Part shown: positions 34,912-43,361 of the stretch, piece after piece
Layout of the letters: every line of letters starts with the position of its first letter
How positions within the stretch are numbered: position 1 is the first letter of the stretch
Source of the DNA: Polyangiaceae bacterium
Lineage (GTDB): Bacteria > Myxococcota_A > Polyangia > Polyangiales > Polyangiaceae
NCBI GenBank assembly: GCA_025937835.1
Contig: JAICQO010000032.1
Span: 1-59,270, forward strand
Direction: 5' to 3'
Length of the DNA stretch: 59,270 nt
Program-made: the position numbers and the translations under genes
The notes under the pieces: model-generated
What the model was told of the DNA's origin: nothing
Databases searched by the model: none
Seen by the model: the letters and a program-made list of their open reading frames with translations, nothing else

Positions 34912-36087
34912 TTACGGCTTGGCCCCCGGAGCGCCCTGGCTCAGGGCCTCGAGAAACGCATGGAACATCGGCTTCGGCTGGTGGTTCTCGTCGAAGGGCA
35001 GGGCGCGGTGCGGGCCCTTTCCGCGGTGGTGCTCCCACTCTTTGGTGCTGAGCCACGACTGCTTGTCCGAGAGCCCCCAGAGCGTGAGGCCCGAGCACTT
35101 CGGCACCTCGAGGCAGATGCGGGTGATGCCGCGCATCCACTCGGCCTGTTTCTCGAGCTTCTGCTTGTCGTCGCCCGGGATCTCGCCGACCGGCACGTCG
35201 ATTTCGGTGAGCTCGATCAAGAGGTCGAGCGCCGCGAAGCGCTCGAGCACCTTCTTCATCTTCTCGGGTGATGGCCACTTGCGCGGGTCTACGTGCATCT
35301 GGAAGCCCATGCCGTGGATCGGCACGCCGCGCTCTTTCAGGCCCTTCACCAGCTGGTACGCGCCCTCGGTCTTCGGCCAGTCCGGATCTTCGATGTCGTA
35401 GTCGTTGTAGAAGAGCAGCGCGTTCGGGTCCGCGGCGTGCGCGGCGCGAAACGCCTCGTCGATGTAGCTCGGCCCGAGCTGGGTGAACGGCGAGTTGGCG
35501 CGGAGCTTGCCGTTCTCGTCGACCGCCTCGTTCACCACGTCCCAGTGCTGAATGCGGCCTTTCCAGTGCTCGACGGTCTTGGTCGCGTGGTTCAGCATCG
35601 CCTTGCGCAAGGCGTCGCCTTTCAGCGTCTTCACCCAAGGCGCCAGCTGGTTGTGCCAGACCAGCGTGTGGCCGCGCATGCGCATGCCGTGCTGCTCGGC
35701 GAAGGCGACCAGCTTGTCGCCGCCCTTGAAGTTGAACACGCCGGGCTGCGGCTCGACCTCGTACCACTTCATCTCGTTCTCGGGCGTGAGCGAGTCGAAC
35801 TGCGCGGCGGCGATCTCCTGGTAGCCCGGCGTCTCGAAGAACCAGGTCGCGAGCGCGACGCCGACCTTGCGCCCCGTCGGCGCGGCGGCGGCGCGCAGCG
35901 TGGTCGACGCGGCGGGCTGGGGCGCTGCGGCGAGGGCGGAAGGCGTTGCCGTCGCCGCAGCGACGGGGGGCGCCGGCACGGGCGTGGCCGCAGGCTCGCT
36001 ACAAGGCGAGCTCTGCTTCACGCAGCTTGCGAGCAACAGCGAAGCACCGAGGGTTCCGACCGATGCGTAAGTGGAGAGTCGCGACAT
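34912..36087 (-). CDS. GH10 endo-1,4-beta-xylanase lipoprotein
   Basis: GH10 enzymes cut xylan backbones with retention. The 391-aa protein has a lipoprotein signal (SLLLASC), an Ala/Pro linker (about 25-70) and a (beta/alpha)8 barrel. The acid/base is E187 in WDVVNEAVDE and the nucleophile is E295 in ELTEIDVPV. Other landmarks are MKWYEVEPQPGVFNF, RGHTLVWHNQLAPWV and a late LTLWGLSDKQSWL. Membrane anchoring suggests action at the cell surface on plant material, like the GH12 protein. It stands alone upstream of the rplU operon. Confidence 0.95.
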   Translation of the reverse strand: MSRLSTYASVGTLGASLLLASCVKQSSPCSEPAATPVPAPPVAAATATPSALAAAPQPAASTTLRAAAAPTGRKVGVALATWFFETPGYQEIAAAQFDSLTPENEMKWYEVEPQPGVFNFKGGDKLVAFAEQHGMRMRGHTLVWHNQLAPWVKTLKGDALRKAMLNHATKTVEHWKGRIQHWDVVNEAVDENGKLRANSPFTQLGPSYIDEAFRAAHAADPNALLFYNDYDIEDPDWPKTEGAYQLVKGLKERGVPIHGMGFQMHVDPRKWPSPEKMKKVLERFAALDLLIELTEIDVPVGEIPGDDKQKLEKQAEWMRGITRICLEVPKCSGLTLWGLSDKQSWLSTKEWEHHRGKGPHRALPFDENHQPKPMFHAFLEALSQGAPGAKP

Positions 36088-36180
36088 GGTGCGCGCTTAT
36101 AACACGCTCTCGCCCCCGTCCCGGGCGACGTGATTCGGCCTCTGGGAATCACGTCGCGGCTGTCTTTTTCGAGCGTCGCG

Positions 36181-36615
36181 TTACGCCTTCGTCGTCTGGT
36201 TGCGCAGCGCTTGCTCGCGCGCGCGGAGCTCGGGCGTCAGGTTCTCGCCGAAGTCCTCGGCCTCGAAGATCTGGCGGATCTCGATCTCGCCCTCTTCGTC
36301 GGCGGGGGCGTCCTTGGGGGTCGGCATGCGCTTCACCCATTCGACGGCCTCGTCGAGCGACTTCACCTTCCAGATCCAGAAGCCCGCGACCAGCTCCTTC
36401 GCCTCCGCGAACGGCCCGTCGATCACCGTTTGCTTATTGCGCGACAGGCGCACGCGCTTGCCGTTCTTGCTCGGCATCAGGCCCTCGCCCGCCTGCATCA
36501 CCCCGGCCTTCACGAGCTCCTCGTTGAACTTCATCATGTCGGCAAGGAGCTGCTCGCTCGGGAGCTTGCCGGCCTCGGAGTCCTGGTTCGCCTTGATCAT
36601 CACAATCACTCGCAT
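36181..36615 (-). CDS. YCII/DGPF-domain protein
   Basis: The 144-aa protein has a YCII-like ferredoxin fold: start RVIVMIKANQDSEAGKLP, the signature VIDGPFAEAKELVAGFWIW, and SLDEAVEWVKRMP. A C-terminal extension (about 105-144) contains EIEIRQIFEAEDFGE. DGPF proteins are abundant in Myxococcota and Actinobacteria, often beside ECF sigma factors, and their role is not established. No sigma factor is adjacent here. It stands 161 bp downstream of the translocon-like operon. Confidence 0.85.
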   Translation of the reverse strand: MRVIVMIKANQDSEAGKLPSEQLLADMMKFNEELVKAGVMQAGEGLMPSKNGKRVRLSRNKQTVIDGPFAEAKELVAGFWIWKVKSLDEAVEWVKRMPTPKDAPADEEGEIEIRQIFEAEDFGENLTPELRAREQALRNQTTKA

Positions 36616-36776
36616 GGGTAAGTCTCCTGGTTCGGGAGCCGGAGCGCCGGCCGCTGGGACCGGCTTTTATCCTGGCTTCGTAGCGGCGACGAACGGGCTC
36701 GACCCCGATCGACTAACGCGCGCAGTTTTTGTTCGGAGCTCGGCCGTGCGCGGCAATCCCCAATTCTTTCGCGGCT

Positions 36777-37382
36777 CTAGAAATTCGAGAGCACCGCATT
36801 CGCCCGGGCGTTATCGCTCTCGACGAACTTGGCGGCGTGGTCGAGGGCAGCGTCGCTGCGTTGCTCGGAGCGCCGCGCTTGTTGGGCCAGCTGGTCGGCT
36901 TCGCTCTGCATCTGCTGGATGGTGCGGGCGCTCTGCTGGGCACGCGCTTGCTGGCGCTCTTTCTCGATTCCGCCGCCGAAGGCCTGCGCCATCGGGTTCA
37001 GCGCTTGGAACGGAGTGCCGGCTGCCGTGAACAGGCCTGCTCTTGCGGCAAGCTCCTGTTTCTGGCCGCTCAGCTGTTCCTGGGTTGCGAGACTCATGCT
37101 CGAATCGACCTGGATGCTCGCGGACCGATAGCTCTCGTACGCACCCGCTACCGTGGCGCCCGAGCTCAGAATGCCCATCGCTCCTCCGACCAGCGCTGCC
37201 CGCCCACCGGCGTCGGCCGCGGCAATCGCCGCTCGGTACTCCTTCTCCGCCTCGCGCTCGATCTTGCGCTGGTAGGCCTCCATTTGCTCTTGGTCGCTCT
37301 CGGCCTGGTTCGCCTCGTGCTCGACCACCATCGCGGCGAGCTCGGCGCTCGCGCTCGTGAAACTGATGCCTGCGACGTTCAT
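36777..37382 (-). CDS. Small helical protein, SctB/SseD-like (third gene of translocon-like operon)
   Basis: I do not recognise a catalytic domain in this 201-aa protein. It has an N-terminal charged coiled coil (about 20-55), one hydrophobic segment (about 61-82, RAALVGGAMGILSSGATVAGAY) and a C-terminal coiled coil (about 138-185), and it ends NARANAVLSNF. There is no signal peptide. This one-hydrophobic-segment layout and size fit the minor type III translocator (SctB: SseD, YopD, EspB). It is third in an operon after an SctE-like and an SctA-like gene, the order seen in sseB-sseC-sseD and espA-espD-espB. Assignment is by architecture, not clear homology. A pore-forming toxin component is an alternative. 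Confidence 0.4.
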   Translation of the reverse strand: MNVAGISFTSASAELAAMVVEHEANQAESDQEQMEAYQRKIEREAEKEYRAAIAAADAGGRAALVGGAMGILSSGATVAGAYESYRSASIQVDSSMSLATQEQLSGQKQELAARAGLFTAAGTPFQALNPMAQAFGGGIEKERQQARAQQSARTIQQMQSEADQLAQQARRSEQRSDAALDHAAKFVESDNARANAVLSNF

Positions 37383-37391
37383 GTTCGTCTC

Positions 37392-38129
37392 CTAAAGATT
37401 CGAGAGCACCGCCTGCTGGCTGTAGTGCTGGTCTTGAAGGGTCTTCATCGTTACGCTGGTTGCCCGCTCAGAGTCGCTTTGGATACGTCGCAGTCGCTGG
37501 AAAGCCTGTTCGATCAGGACGAGGACTTGTTCCTGCTCGGCGTCGGTTAGCCGCGCTTCGGCATCGAGGCGCTCGGCTTCGGCTTCCCACTGCGCTTGCA
37601 CGGCCGAGGCTGCGCTGCCGGTAGCCTGGGCCCCCCCGCCGATCGCGGTGAATAGCGAGCTCGCTTGGGTGGCGGTGGTCTGGACGCCGGCTCCGCCGGA
37701 GGCGCAGAGCACGGCTCCAGCCAGCGAGAGTGCCGTACAAATCTTCGGATCCAGCCCGCACTCGCGACCTGCTTCCGCCGCGGCCAGACAGGCCATCCCA
37801 GCGAGCACCAGCGGAGCGCCCGTGCCGCCGCTGCCGACCACCACGGCGACCGCTGCGCAGAGCTGTGCGAGCTTCGCTACGTCTCCCCCGAAAAAGCTCG
37901 AGATCTTTCCCCAGAGCCCGGCATTCTCGCGGGCTTCGGCGGCCTCTTTCATAGCCTCGTCGATCTCGGCGCGGAGCCGCTCGAGCTCCTTCGCCTTGTG
38001 GCCGACTTCGTTCTTCGCGCTTTCGGTTTTGGTGGCCGCGCAGTCCTCGAACAGCGCCAGCATCTTGGCTTCCAAACCCAGATCCAGATAGCTCGATCCA
38101 CTGCGGCCGCCGGACTCGATGCCAGTCAT
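37392..38129 (-). CDS. Helical membrane-active protein, SctE/YopB-like (second gene of translocon-like operon)
   Basis: The 245-aa protein has a coiled coil (about 35-72), then GLWGKISSFFGGD followed by two or three hydrophobic helices (about 84-98, 103-120, 129-144) separated by SGGTGAP and RECGLDP turns, and a C-terminal coiled coil (about 178-236) ending QQAVLSNL. Two hairpin membrane helices with a W-G-K-I start and a small Gly/Thr turn are the hallmark of the major type III translocator (SctE: YopB, SseC, EspD). It is shorter than those (300-480 aa). There is no signal peptide. Its ends lie 4 bp and 9 bp from its neighbours, so the three genes form one unit. Tripartite alpha-helical pore toxins are the main alternative. 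Confidence 0.45.
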   Translation of the reverse strand: MTGIESGGRSGSSYLDLGLEAKMLALFEDCAATKTESAKNEVGHKAKELERLRAEIDEAMKEAAEARENAGLWGKISSFFGGDVAKLAQLCAAVAVVVGSGGTGAPLVLAGMACLAAAEAGRECGLDPKICTALSLAGAVLCASGGAGVQTTATQASSLFTAIGGGAQATGSAASAVQAQWEAEAERLDAEARLTDAEQEQVLVLIEQAFQRLRRIQSDSERATSVTMKTLQDQHYSQQAVLSNL

Positions 38130-38133
38130 CGGC

Positions 38134-38757
38134 TCAACCCTTGATATTCATGATGACGGCCGATTTCGCTTCGTCGTCGGCCCTGACCATGTTGCTCGTC
38201 AGGCTCACCGCCTGCGAGATGTTGTCCTTCAGCTCCTGGATGCGGATCATCGTCATCTGGTCGTCCCTGCCGAGCTGATTGCAGAGGCGCTCCAGCTCCT
38301 TCTCCATCGTGTCCAGTTGACTCACGAAGTTGTTGTTGAGGTCGTCGGCCTTGTCCTCAGCCGAGCGCGCTGCGGCCTTGTAGCCTGCCTTGTCTAGGGC
38401 TTCGCTGAGGGCATACGCCTTGTCCACTGCGCTTATGGCGTCCAGCCGCGACTGAGCGACATCGTGGATGACCTTCTCGTAAGGCGTACCCTTGTACTTC
38501 TCGGTCAGTTCCGTGAGGATTTGGCGGAGTTCCGATGTGTCCTTGTCTTCCCCCGCGTTTTCGTAGGCGCTCCGAAGGTTTTCGAGATCCTTCATGACGT
38601 CGTGCCGTAAGTCGGTGGACATCATCAGCTCGCGCATCTCGTCCCACTTGTTCCCGGTGACCTGGCTCAGCCAAGCCAGGAGCTCCCCGTTGGAGATGTA
38701 GCCACCGCCGATCGAAGGTTCGAAACCCGCGTAGCCCGCTGTAATCGTCGCTGACAT
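38134..38757 (-). CDS. Helical filament/needle-tip-like protein, SctA/EspA-like (first gene of translocon-like operon)
   Basis: The 207-aa protein is hydrophilic and alpha-helical. An N-terminal Gly/Tyr-rich stretch (about 8-24) leads to several helices and a long C-terminal coil (about 140-200). It ends with DDEAKSAVIMNIKG, which resembles the [AS]-x-I-x-N-[IF]-[KR] ending of type III needle and filament subunits. It has no signal peptide and no membrane segment. As first gene before the SctE-like one, it would be the tip or filament protein (SctA: SseB, EspA). The 5' region faces the AgmX operon, so a divergent promoter pair at 38758-38926 is likely. No type III apparatus gene is in the window. 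Confidence 0.4.
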   Translation of the reverse strand: MSATITAGYAGFEPSIGGGYISNGELLAWLSQVTGNKWDEMRELMMSTDLRHDVMKDLENLRSAYENAGEDKDTSELRQILTELTEKYKGTPYEKVIHDVAQSRLDAISAVDKAYALSEALDKAGYKAAARSAEDKADDLNNNFVSQLDTMEKELERLCNQLGRDDQMTMIRIQELKDNISQAVSLTSNMVRADDEAKSAVIMNIKG

Positions 38758-38926
38758 AGAAAAACTCCTGGTAGTTCAGCTCGCGAACCACCCCTCGGCC
38801 GCTCCGTTCCCGAGTTGCGTACCTGGTGGTCCGAAGTGCGGCTTTCCTTCGCCGGGCCCGGCCGGCGCTGTGGACCACCCTTGCCGGGCCGGGTAACCTC
38901 GGAGGGTCGTGGAGGTTCGACGCTGG

Positions 38927-39400
38927 ATGCGGAAGTGGCTCGTGGCCGTGGCACTTATGGCCATCTCGCCCGTGGTCGTTTCGAGCGTTGCCGAGGCAGC
39001 CCCGAAAGCGAAGGCCGTGAAACAGAAGCGCGCTCCCAAAGCGAAGCCGAAGAAGGCCCCGAAAGCGGAGGCCGCGCCCGCCGAGACCCAGGCGGACACG
39101 GCCGAACCGGCTGCGGAAGCAGCGCCGGCCGAGCCCGCGACGAAAGAGACCGGTGTTCAGTCCGCGGGGACGCGTGCCACGGCGCAGAAGACGCCGAAGG
39201 GCGCGGTCAAAGAAGAAGAGGGCCCCGAGGGCGTGAAGACCTACGAATTTTCCGCGATTGAAGTCGAGGGGCGCCTGCGCTCCCCGCAGATCCTGTACTT
39301 TCTCCGGCGCGTGCGCGCCGAGTTCGACGCGGGAGCCCTCGGCCACCGCTCGTTCCTCGGCGAGCTCCGCGACACCCGCAACCACGCGGCGTTCCGATGA
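38927..39400 (+). CDS. Secreted Ala/Lys-rich protein, first gene of AgmX-type operon
   Basis: The 157-aa protein has a signal peptide (RKWLVAVALMAISPVVVSSVAEA), a low-complexity Lys/Ala/Pro/Glu region (about 25-105) and a conserved C-terminus (about 108-157, YEFSAIEVEGRLRSPQILYFLRRVRAEFD). Proteins with this tail commonly accompany AgmX/PglI genes in Myxococcota; the role is unknown. I prefer the ATG at 38927 over the GTG at 38909: a GGAGG lies 11 bp before the ATG, while the motif before the GTG is only 2 bp away. Its stop overlaps the next gene by 4 bp. Confidence 0.6.
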   Translation: MRKWLVAVALMAISPVVVSSVAEAAPKAKAVKQKRAPKAKPKKAPKAEAAPAETQADTAEPAAEAAPAEPATKETGVQSAGTRATAQKTPKGAVKEEEGPEGVKTYEFSAIEVEGRLRSPQILYFLRRVRAEFDAGALGHRSFLGELRDTRNHAAFR

Positions 39401-40794
39401 GTCGACCGGCGTCGGCTCCTCAGATCGGGCTTCGGACCGCGACCGTCTGGGGCACCACCGTCATGGCCACCCGCGTTCTCGCGAGCGGTCAGTCGCTCAT
39501 GATCGGCGACGGCGAAGGCGCTCTCGGTCCGAAGCCCGACGGGACGAACATCGCGGACTACCCGATCCGCGCCGTCGGCAAGGGCTTCGAGCTCGACGCG
39601 CGGGGCGCTACCGGCGGTGAGCTGTCCCTGCGAGGCCGGCGCGAGAACCCGGCCGAGCTCGGTCAGAGCGGCGCGCCGATCCCGATCGTCCCCGGCGATC
39701 ACGGGCTGATCCAGTACGGCAGCTTCTCGGTGTTCTTCCAGTTCACCGAAGCGCCGGCTCCGATCCAGAAGCGCGCGCGCATCGGCTGGTCCTTCGTTCT
39801 CTCGTTCATCTTCTCGTGCGTCGCGGTCGGCGGCGGGCTGGCGTTGATCTGGGCCATCACCACGCCGCCCGGCATCCCGAAGCCGCTCGAGCTCACCAGC
39901 CAGAACGAGCTCGCCACACGCTTCAACGTGAACCCGGAAGAGCTCGCCGCGCCCGTCCCCGAGCCGAGCCCCGACGCGGACAAGGGCGCAGGGCTCAAAG
40001 ATCCCGGTGCGAAGGACAAGAAGGCACAGGGCGGCGGCAAGAAGGCCGCCAACGCCGAAGGCAAGCTCGGCAAGAACGGCACCGAGAAGAAGACCGAAGA
40101 GGTCGGCGAGATCGATCGCGGCCTCGGCGGTATGGCGGAGGTGCTTTCGAGCGACGTCGGCGAAGAGGTCAAGAAGACGCTCAACACGATCAGCTCGGTC
40201 GCCGATGCGCTCGGCGGTTTGCGCTCGGACAACGTCGTGCTCGGCCAGGGCAGCGGCCTCGGCTTGCGCGGCGGTGGTCCGGGCGGCGGCGGCGGCGACG
40301 ACGGCGTCCCGTTCGGCTCCGGCACGCTCGAGACGGGCTGGGGTCCCGGCAAGGGCGCTGGCTACGGCAGCGGCGCGGGCGGCCCCGGCGGTCGCGGTCT
40401 CGGCGGCAACGGACGCGGGGGGCTCGGCAGCGGCGACGGCACCGGCTCGGGTGAAGGCGGGGAGCGCAAGGTCGCCGGCAAAGACGCGCCGCGCGCGGGC
40501 CAGGGACTCTCCGCCGAACAGATCCGGCGCGTGGTGGTTTCGCGGATGGGCGCCTTCCAGGCCTGCTACGAAATCGCGCTCGGTCGCGAGCCGAACCTGA
40601 AAGGCAGCGTCGGCGTGAGCTTCAGCATCAGCCCCGGCGGCTCCGTCTCCGGAGTCAGCATCGGCAATTCGTCGCTGCAAAACCCGCGCGTCGAGGGTTG
40701 CATCACGCGTCAGTTCGCACGCCTGCGCTTCCCCACGGCGGACAAACCCACCAACAGCGCGTTCCCGTTCGTGTTCCGCCCGAGCAAGCGATGA
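39397..40794 (+). CDS. AgmX/PglI C-terminal domain protein (TonB-like envelope protein)
   Basis: The 465-aa protein has an FHA-like N-terminal region (about 12-118, VWGTTVMATRVLASGQSLMIG), one membrane helix (about 129-153), a long periplasmic Lys/Gly/Ala-rich spacer (about 180-365) and the AgmX/PglI C-terminal domain (about 370-465, RRVVVSRMGAFQACYEIAL and GSVGVSFSISPGGSVSGVSI). The design parallels TonB: a cytoplasmic signal-reading part, a membrane anchor and a periplasm-spanning arm. AgmX was named from adventurous gliding in Myxococcus. It is in an operon with a secreted protein and a lipoprotein (4-bp overlaps on both sides), probably an envelope-spanning complex. Confidence 0.85.
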   Translation: MSRPASAPQIGLRTATVWGTTVMATRVLASGQSLMIGDGEGALGPKPDGTNIADYPIRAVGKGFELDARGATGGELSLRGRRENPAELGQSGAPIPIVPGDHGLIQYGSFSVFFQFTEAPAPIQKRARIGWSFVLSFIFSCVAVGGGLALIWAITTPPGIPKPLELTSQNELATRFNVNPEELAAPVPEPSPDADKGAGLKDPGAKDKKAQGGGKKAANAEGKLGKNGTEKKTEEVGEIDRGLGGMAEVLSSDVGEEVKKTLNTISSVADALGGLRSDNVVLGQGSGLGLRGGGPGGGGGDDGVPFGSGTLETGWGPGKGAGYGSGAGGPGGRGLGGNGRGGLGSGDGTGSGEGGERKVAGKDAPRAGQGLSAEQIRRVVVSRMGAFQACYEIALGREPNLKGSVGVSFSISPGGSVSGVSIGNSSLQNPRVEGCITRQFARLRFPTADKPTNSAFPFVFRPSKR

Positions 40795-41648
40795 ACGTGC
40801 GTCACTCGCCGATCCTGTTCGGAGCTTTACTACTCGCCGCGTGCGGTGAGCAGGAGACGCAACGCACGCTGCCCTCGGTGCAGCTCGCGATGGATACCAG
40901 CGTCGCGGTGAGCTACGACGATCTCGACGAGCAGCTCTACGAGGTGCGCGCGCGCGTGCCGCTGCCGATCCTCGCGCCGACGCCCACCGAAGCCAGCAGC
41001 TTGGCCGGCGAGAGCATGGCGCCCTACCCGCACGCGCCGTGGCTCACGATCGACGAGATGAAGGTGCAGCTCAGCTACACCATCACGAACCTCGACGAGC
41101 AAGAGCACGTCGTGGAGATCCTGATCGATCCCTGGAACGAGTTCGCGAGCTACTACCCGGGGCTGATGGCGGTCGATCCCGAAGAGGGCGAGTACATCCC
41201 GAACCTGAGCGGCATCAACTCGCGCGTGCTGCTCGCGGGCAAGGGCCAGGGCGAGCGTTCGCGGCTGCATGGTGTCTTCACCTTCGACGACATGGAAGAG
41301 ATGGCGCGCGATTTCGCGACCGTGATGCAGATGATCGAAACCCCGCCGCAGGATCCGGGGCAGGTCTCTGGGGAAGAAGGCACGGGCGCGCTGGTCGCTC
41401 TCGTGAATCACACGTTCGCGAACCACTCGACTCGCGACGTGCTCGCCACCCCGTACGTCCCCGGCACGATCGCCGCGCTGACCGGCTACGACCTCGGTCT
41501 CCGCACCCGCGAGCCCGCGACGATCGCGATCGAGGTCGTCGCCGAGGTCGTCGATCTCGGCGCCGAGAAGCTCGAGACCGACGATCACAAGGGCCCGCTC
41601 CTGCCCGAGCCGGAAGAGGTGATCACCGTCGGCACCGCGCCTCCGTGA
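40791..41648 (+). CDS. Outer-membrane-type lipoprotein, third gene of AgmX-type operon
   Basis: The 285-aa protein has a lipoprotein signal (LFGALLLAAC, then GEQE). The rest is acidic and appears beta-rich (VQLSYTITNLDEQEHVVEILID; GALVALVNHTFANHS), with a C-terminal beta segment TIAIEVVAEVVDLGAEK. I do not recognise the family. It starts in a 4-bp overlap with the AgmX gene, and the three products (secreted, membrane-spanning, lipoprotein) are likely to work together. The ATG at 40791 is set by the overlap and the signal peptide. Confidence 0.65.
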   Translation: MNVRHSPILFGALLLAACGEQETQRTLPSVQLAMDTSVAVSYDDLDEQLYEVRARVPLPILAPTPTEASSLAGESMAPYPHAPWLTIDEMKVQLSYTITNLDEQEHVVEILIDPWNEFASYYPGLMAVDPEEGEYIPNLSGINSRVLLAGKGQGERSRLHGVFTFDDMEEMARDFATVMQMIETPPQDPGQVSGEEGTGALVALVNHTFANHSTRDVLATPYVPGTIAALTGYDLGLRTREPATIAIEVVAEVVDLGAEKLETDDHKGPLLPEPEEVITVGTAPP

Positions 41649-41905
41649 CTCGTGGCACGATCGCCGAAGCGTGTCGCGTGCGCACACCGAGCTGAACGCC
41701 CGATTCCAGGGCACTCGTCCAGGCACTCGAGGCCACGGTGCAAATTGCCCCGAGGCTTTGCGTTTCTTGCCGGTATCGCAGCGCCGGCGAGAACGAGGTC
41801 GAGAACGAGGTAAAACCAGCCATCGGCGAGCACTGGAACGAGTGCTAGTCTCGCTAACCAAATGGCTTGGGTAGCGTCATCCGTGCGAGTGCTCGAGTGG
41901 GCGCC

Positions 41906-43327
41906 ATGAGCGGAGTCAAGGCGTTGGATCGCAAGGACGACACGACGCCCGACGGCGTCAGCGCCCGAGTGCGACGCGAGCGTGTCGGGGGGCCACTGAA
42001 CCCGCGGCGCCCGATCGAGACGTTGCCCGGCGGCGGAGCCGGCTGCGCACCGACGCAACCCTCGGCCGAAGACGGCCCCGTCTCGAGCCAGGGCCTGCCC
42101 CAGGTGGGAGACGTGATCGGCGACACCTACCGCGTGACCCACGAGCTCGGCCGCGGCGGCATGGGCGTCGTGCTGTGCGCGATCGACGAGCGCTTGCAGC
42201 GTTCGGTGGCGATCAAGCTGATCCGCCAGGAACTGCTGAAGCCGGGTTTCCGCGAGCGGTTCATGCAGGAGGCGCGGGCCATGGCTCGCGTCAACCACCC
42301 CAACGTGTTGTGTATCCATGCCTTCGGCGAGCACGAAGGGTTGCCGTACTTCGTGATGGAGCACGTCGCAGGCCACAGCCTCGACGTCTGGCTGTCCAAG
42401 CTCGAGCAGCCGCTCGCGCTCGAGACCAAGCTGTCGCTCTTGTACGATGTCTGCAACGGCGTCTCGGCGATCCACGGCGCCGGCACGATTCACCGCGACA
42501 TCAAGCCCAGCAACATCCTGATCGACGAGAACCGCCGCGCTCGCATCACCGACTTCGGCGTCGCCACCTCCGAGTCCGCGGGTCAGAAGTCGGACGAGGT
42601 GGTGGGCACGCCCGCCTACATGGCGCCCGAGATCGCCTTCGCGAGCGAAGACCACACCCAGCCGACCCCCGCCTCGGACGTCTACTCGCTGGCGTGCGTC
42701 GCCTACGAGCTCCTGGTCGGACGGCTGTTGTTCGACGCCGACAGCGCGATCGCCCTGATGCTCAAGCACGCCACCAACGAGGTCGTGCCGCCCAGCACGC
42801 TCGCGCCCGAGCTCGGCCCCGCGTTCGATCGCGTCTTCGCGCAGGCCCTAGCCAAGCAGCCGACGGATCGCACTCCCTCGGTCGAGGCATTCCGACGCGC
42901 GCTGATGGAGGCACACCAGCGCGGCCAGGAGCCGGTGCGCATCGTCGTCGCCGAAGACGACGACGATTTCCGCGAAGTGCTCGAGGTCAAGCTGCGCATC
43001 GAGTTCCCCGACGCCGACGTCGAGTGCGTGGCCGACGGGGCCGCCGCCCTGGCCGCGCTCGAGCGCAAGCCCGCGTCCGTCGCGATCTTCGATCTGTGCA
43101 TGCCGAACCTCGACGGCCTGGCCCTCACCGCCGCCGTCCGCGCGCGCCCCGCCTCCCGCAGCATGCCAATCCTCGTCCTCACCGCATCGGGCGGAGCCTC
43201 CGACTGGGAGCGCCTCTCGTCCGCCGGCGCCGATCGCTTCCTCTGCAAGCCCGCGAACCTCGACGACGTGACGCTCATCCTGCGCCACGCCATCCGCGAA
43301 CGCACCCAGGGCCAGCCCGCCAGCTAA
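41906..43327 (+). CDS. Ser/Thr protein kinase fused to a response-regulator receiver domain
   Basis: The 473-aa protein has a disordered N-terminus (about 1-70), a eukaryotic-type kinase (about 75-340) and a C-terminal receiver domain (about 345-465). Kinase residues are present: Gly loop LGRGGMGVV, K104 in VAIK, HRD with D198 in IHRDIKPSN, DFG, and GTPAYMAPE. The receiver has the acidic pocket AEDDDDF, phosphoacceptor D396 in IFDLCMPNLDG, TAS and a CKP lysine. It has no membrane segment, so it is a cytoplasmic kinase that a two-component histidine kinase could control. The ATG at 41906 is preferred over a TTG at 41867. The downstream repeat pair begins soon after its stop. Confidence 0.9.
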   Translation: MSGVKALDRKDDTTPDGVSARVRRERVGGPLNPRRPIETLPGGGAGCAPTQPSAEDGPVSSQGLPQVGDVIGDTYRVTHELGRGGMGVVLCAIDERLQRSVAIKLIRQELLKPGFRERFMQEARAMARVNHPNVLCIHAFGEHEGLPYFVMEHVAGHSLDVWLSKLEQPLALETKLSLLYDVCNGVSAIHGAGTIHRDIKPSNILIDENRRARITDFGVATSESAGQKSDEVVGTPAYMAPEIAFASEDHTQPTPASDVYSLACVAYELLVGRLLFDADSAIALMLKHATNEVVPPSTLAPELGPAFDRVFAQALAKQPTDRTPSVEAFRRALMEAHQRGQEPVRIVVAEDDDDFREVLEVKLRIEFPDADVECVADGAAALAALERKPASVAIFDLCMPNLDGLALTAAVRARPASRSMPILVLTASGGASDWERLSSAGADRFLCKPANLDDVTLILRHAIRERTQGQPAS

Positions 43328-43361
43328 CCCCCCCCCTTTCATAGGAAAGGCTTTGTGAGCA

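Noticed and set aside
39241-40680. 479-codon antisense frame opposite the AgmX gene
   Set aside because: It mirrors the low-complexity Gly/Lys region and shows no protein motif, whereas the plus strand carries the AgmX/PglI domain.
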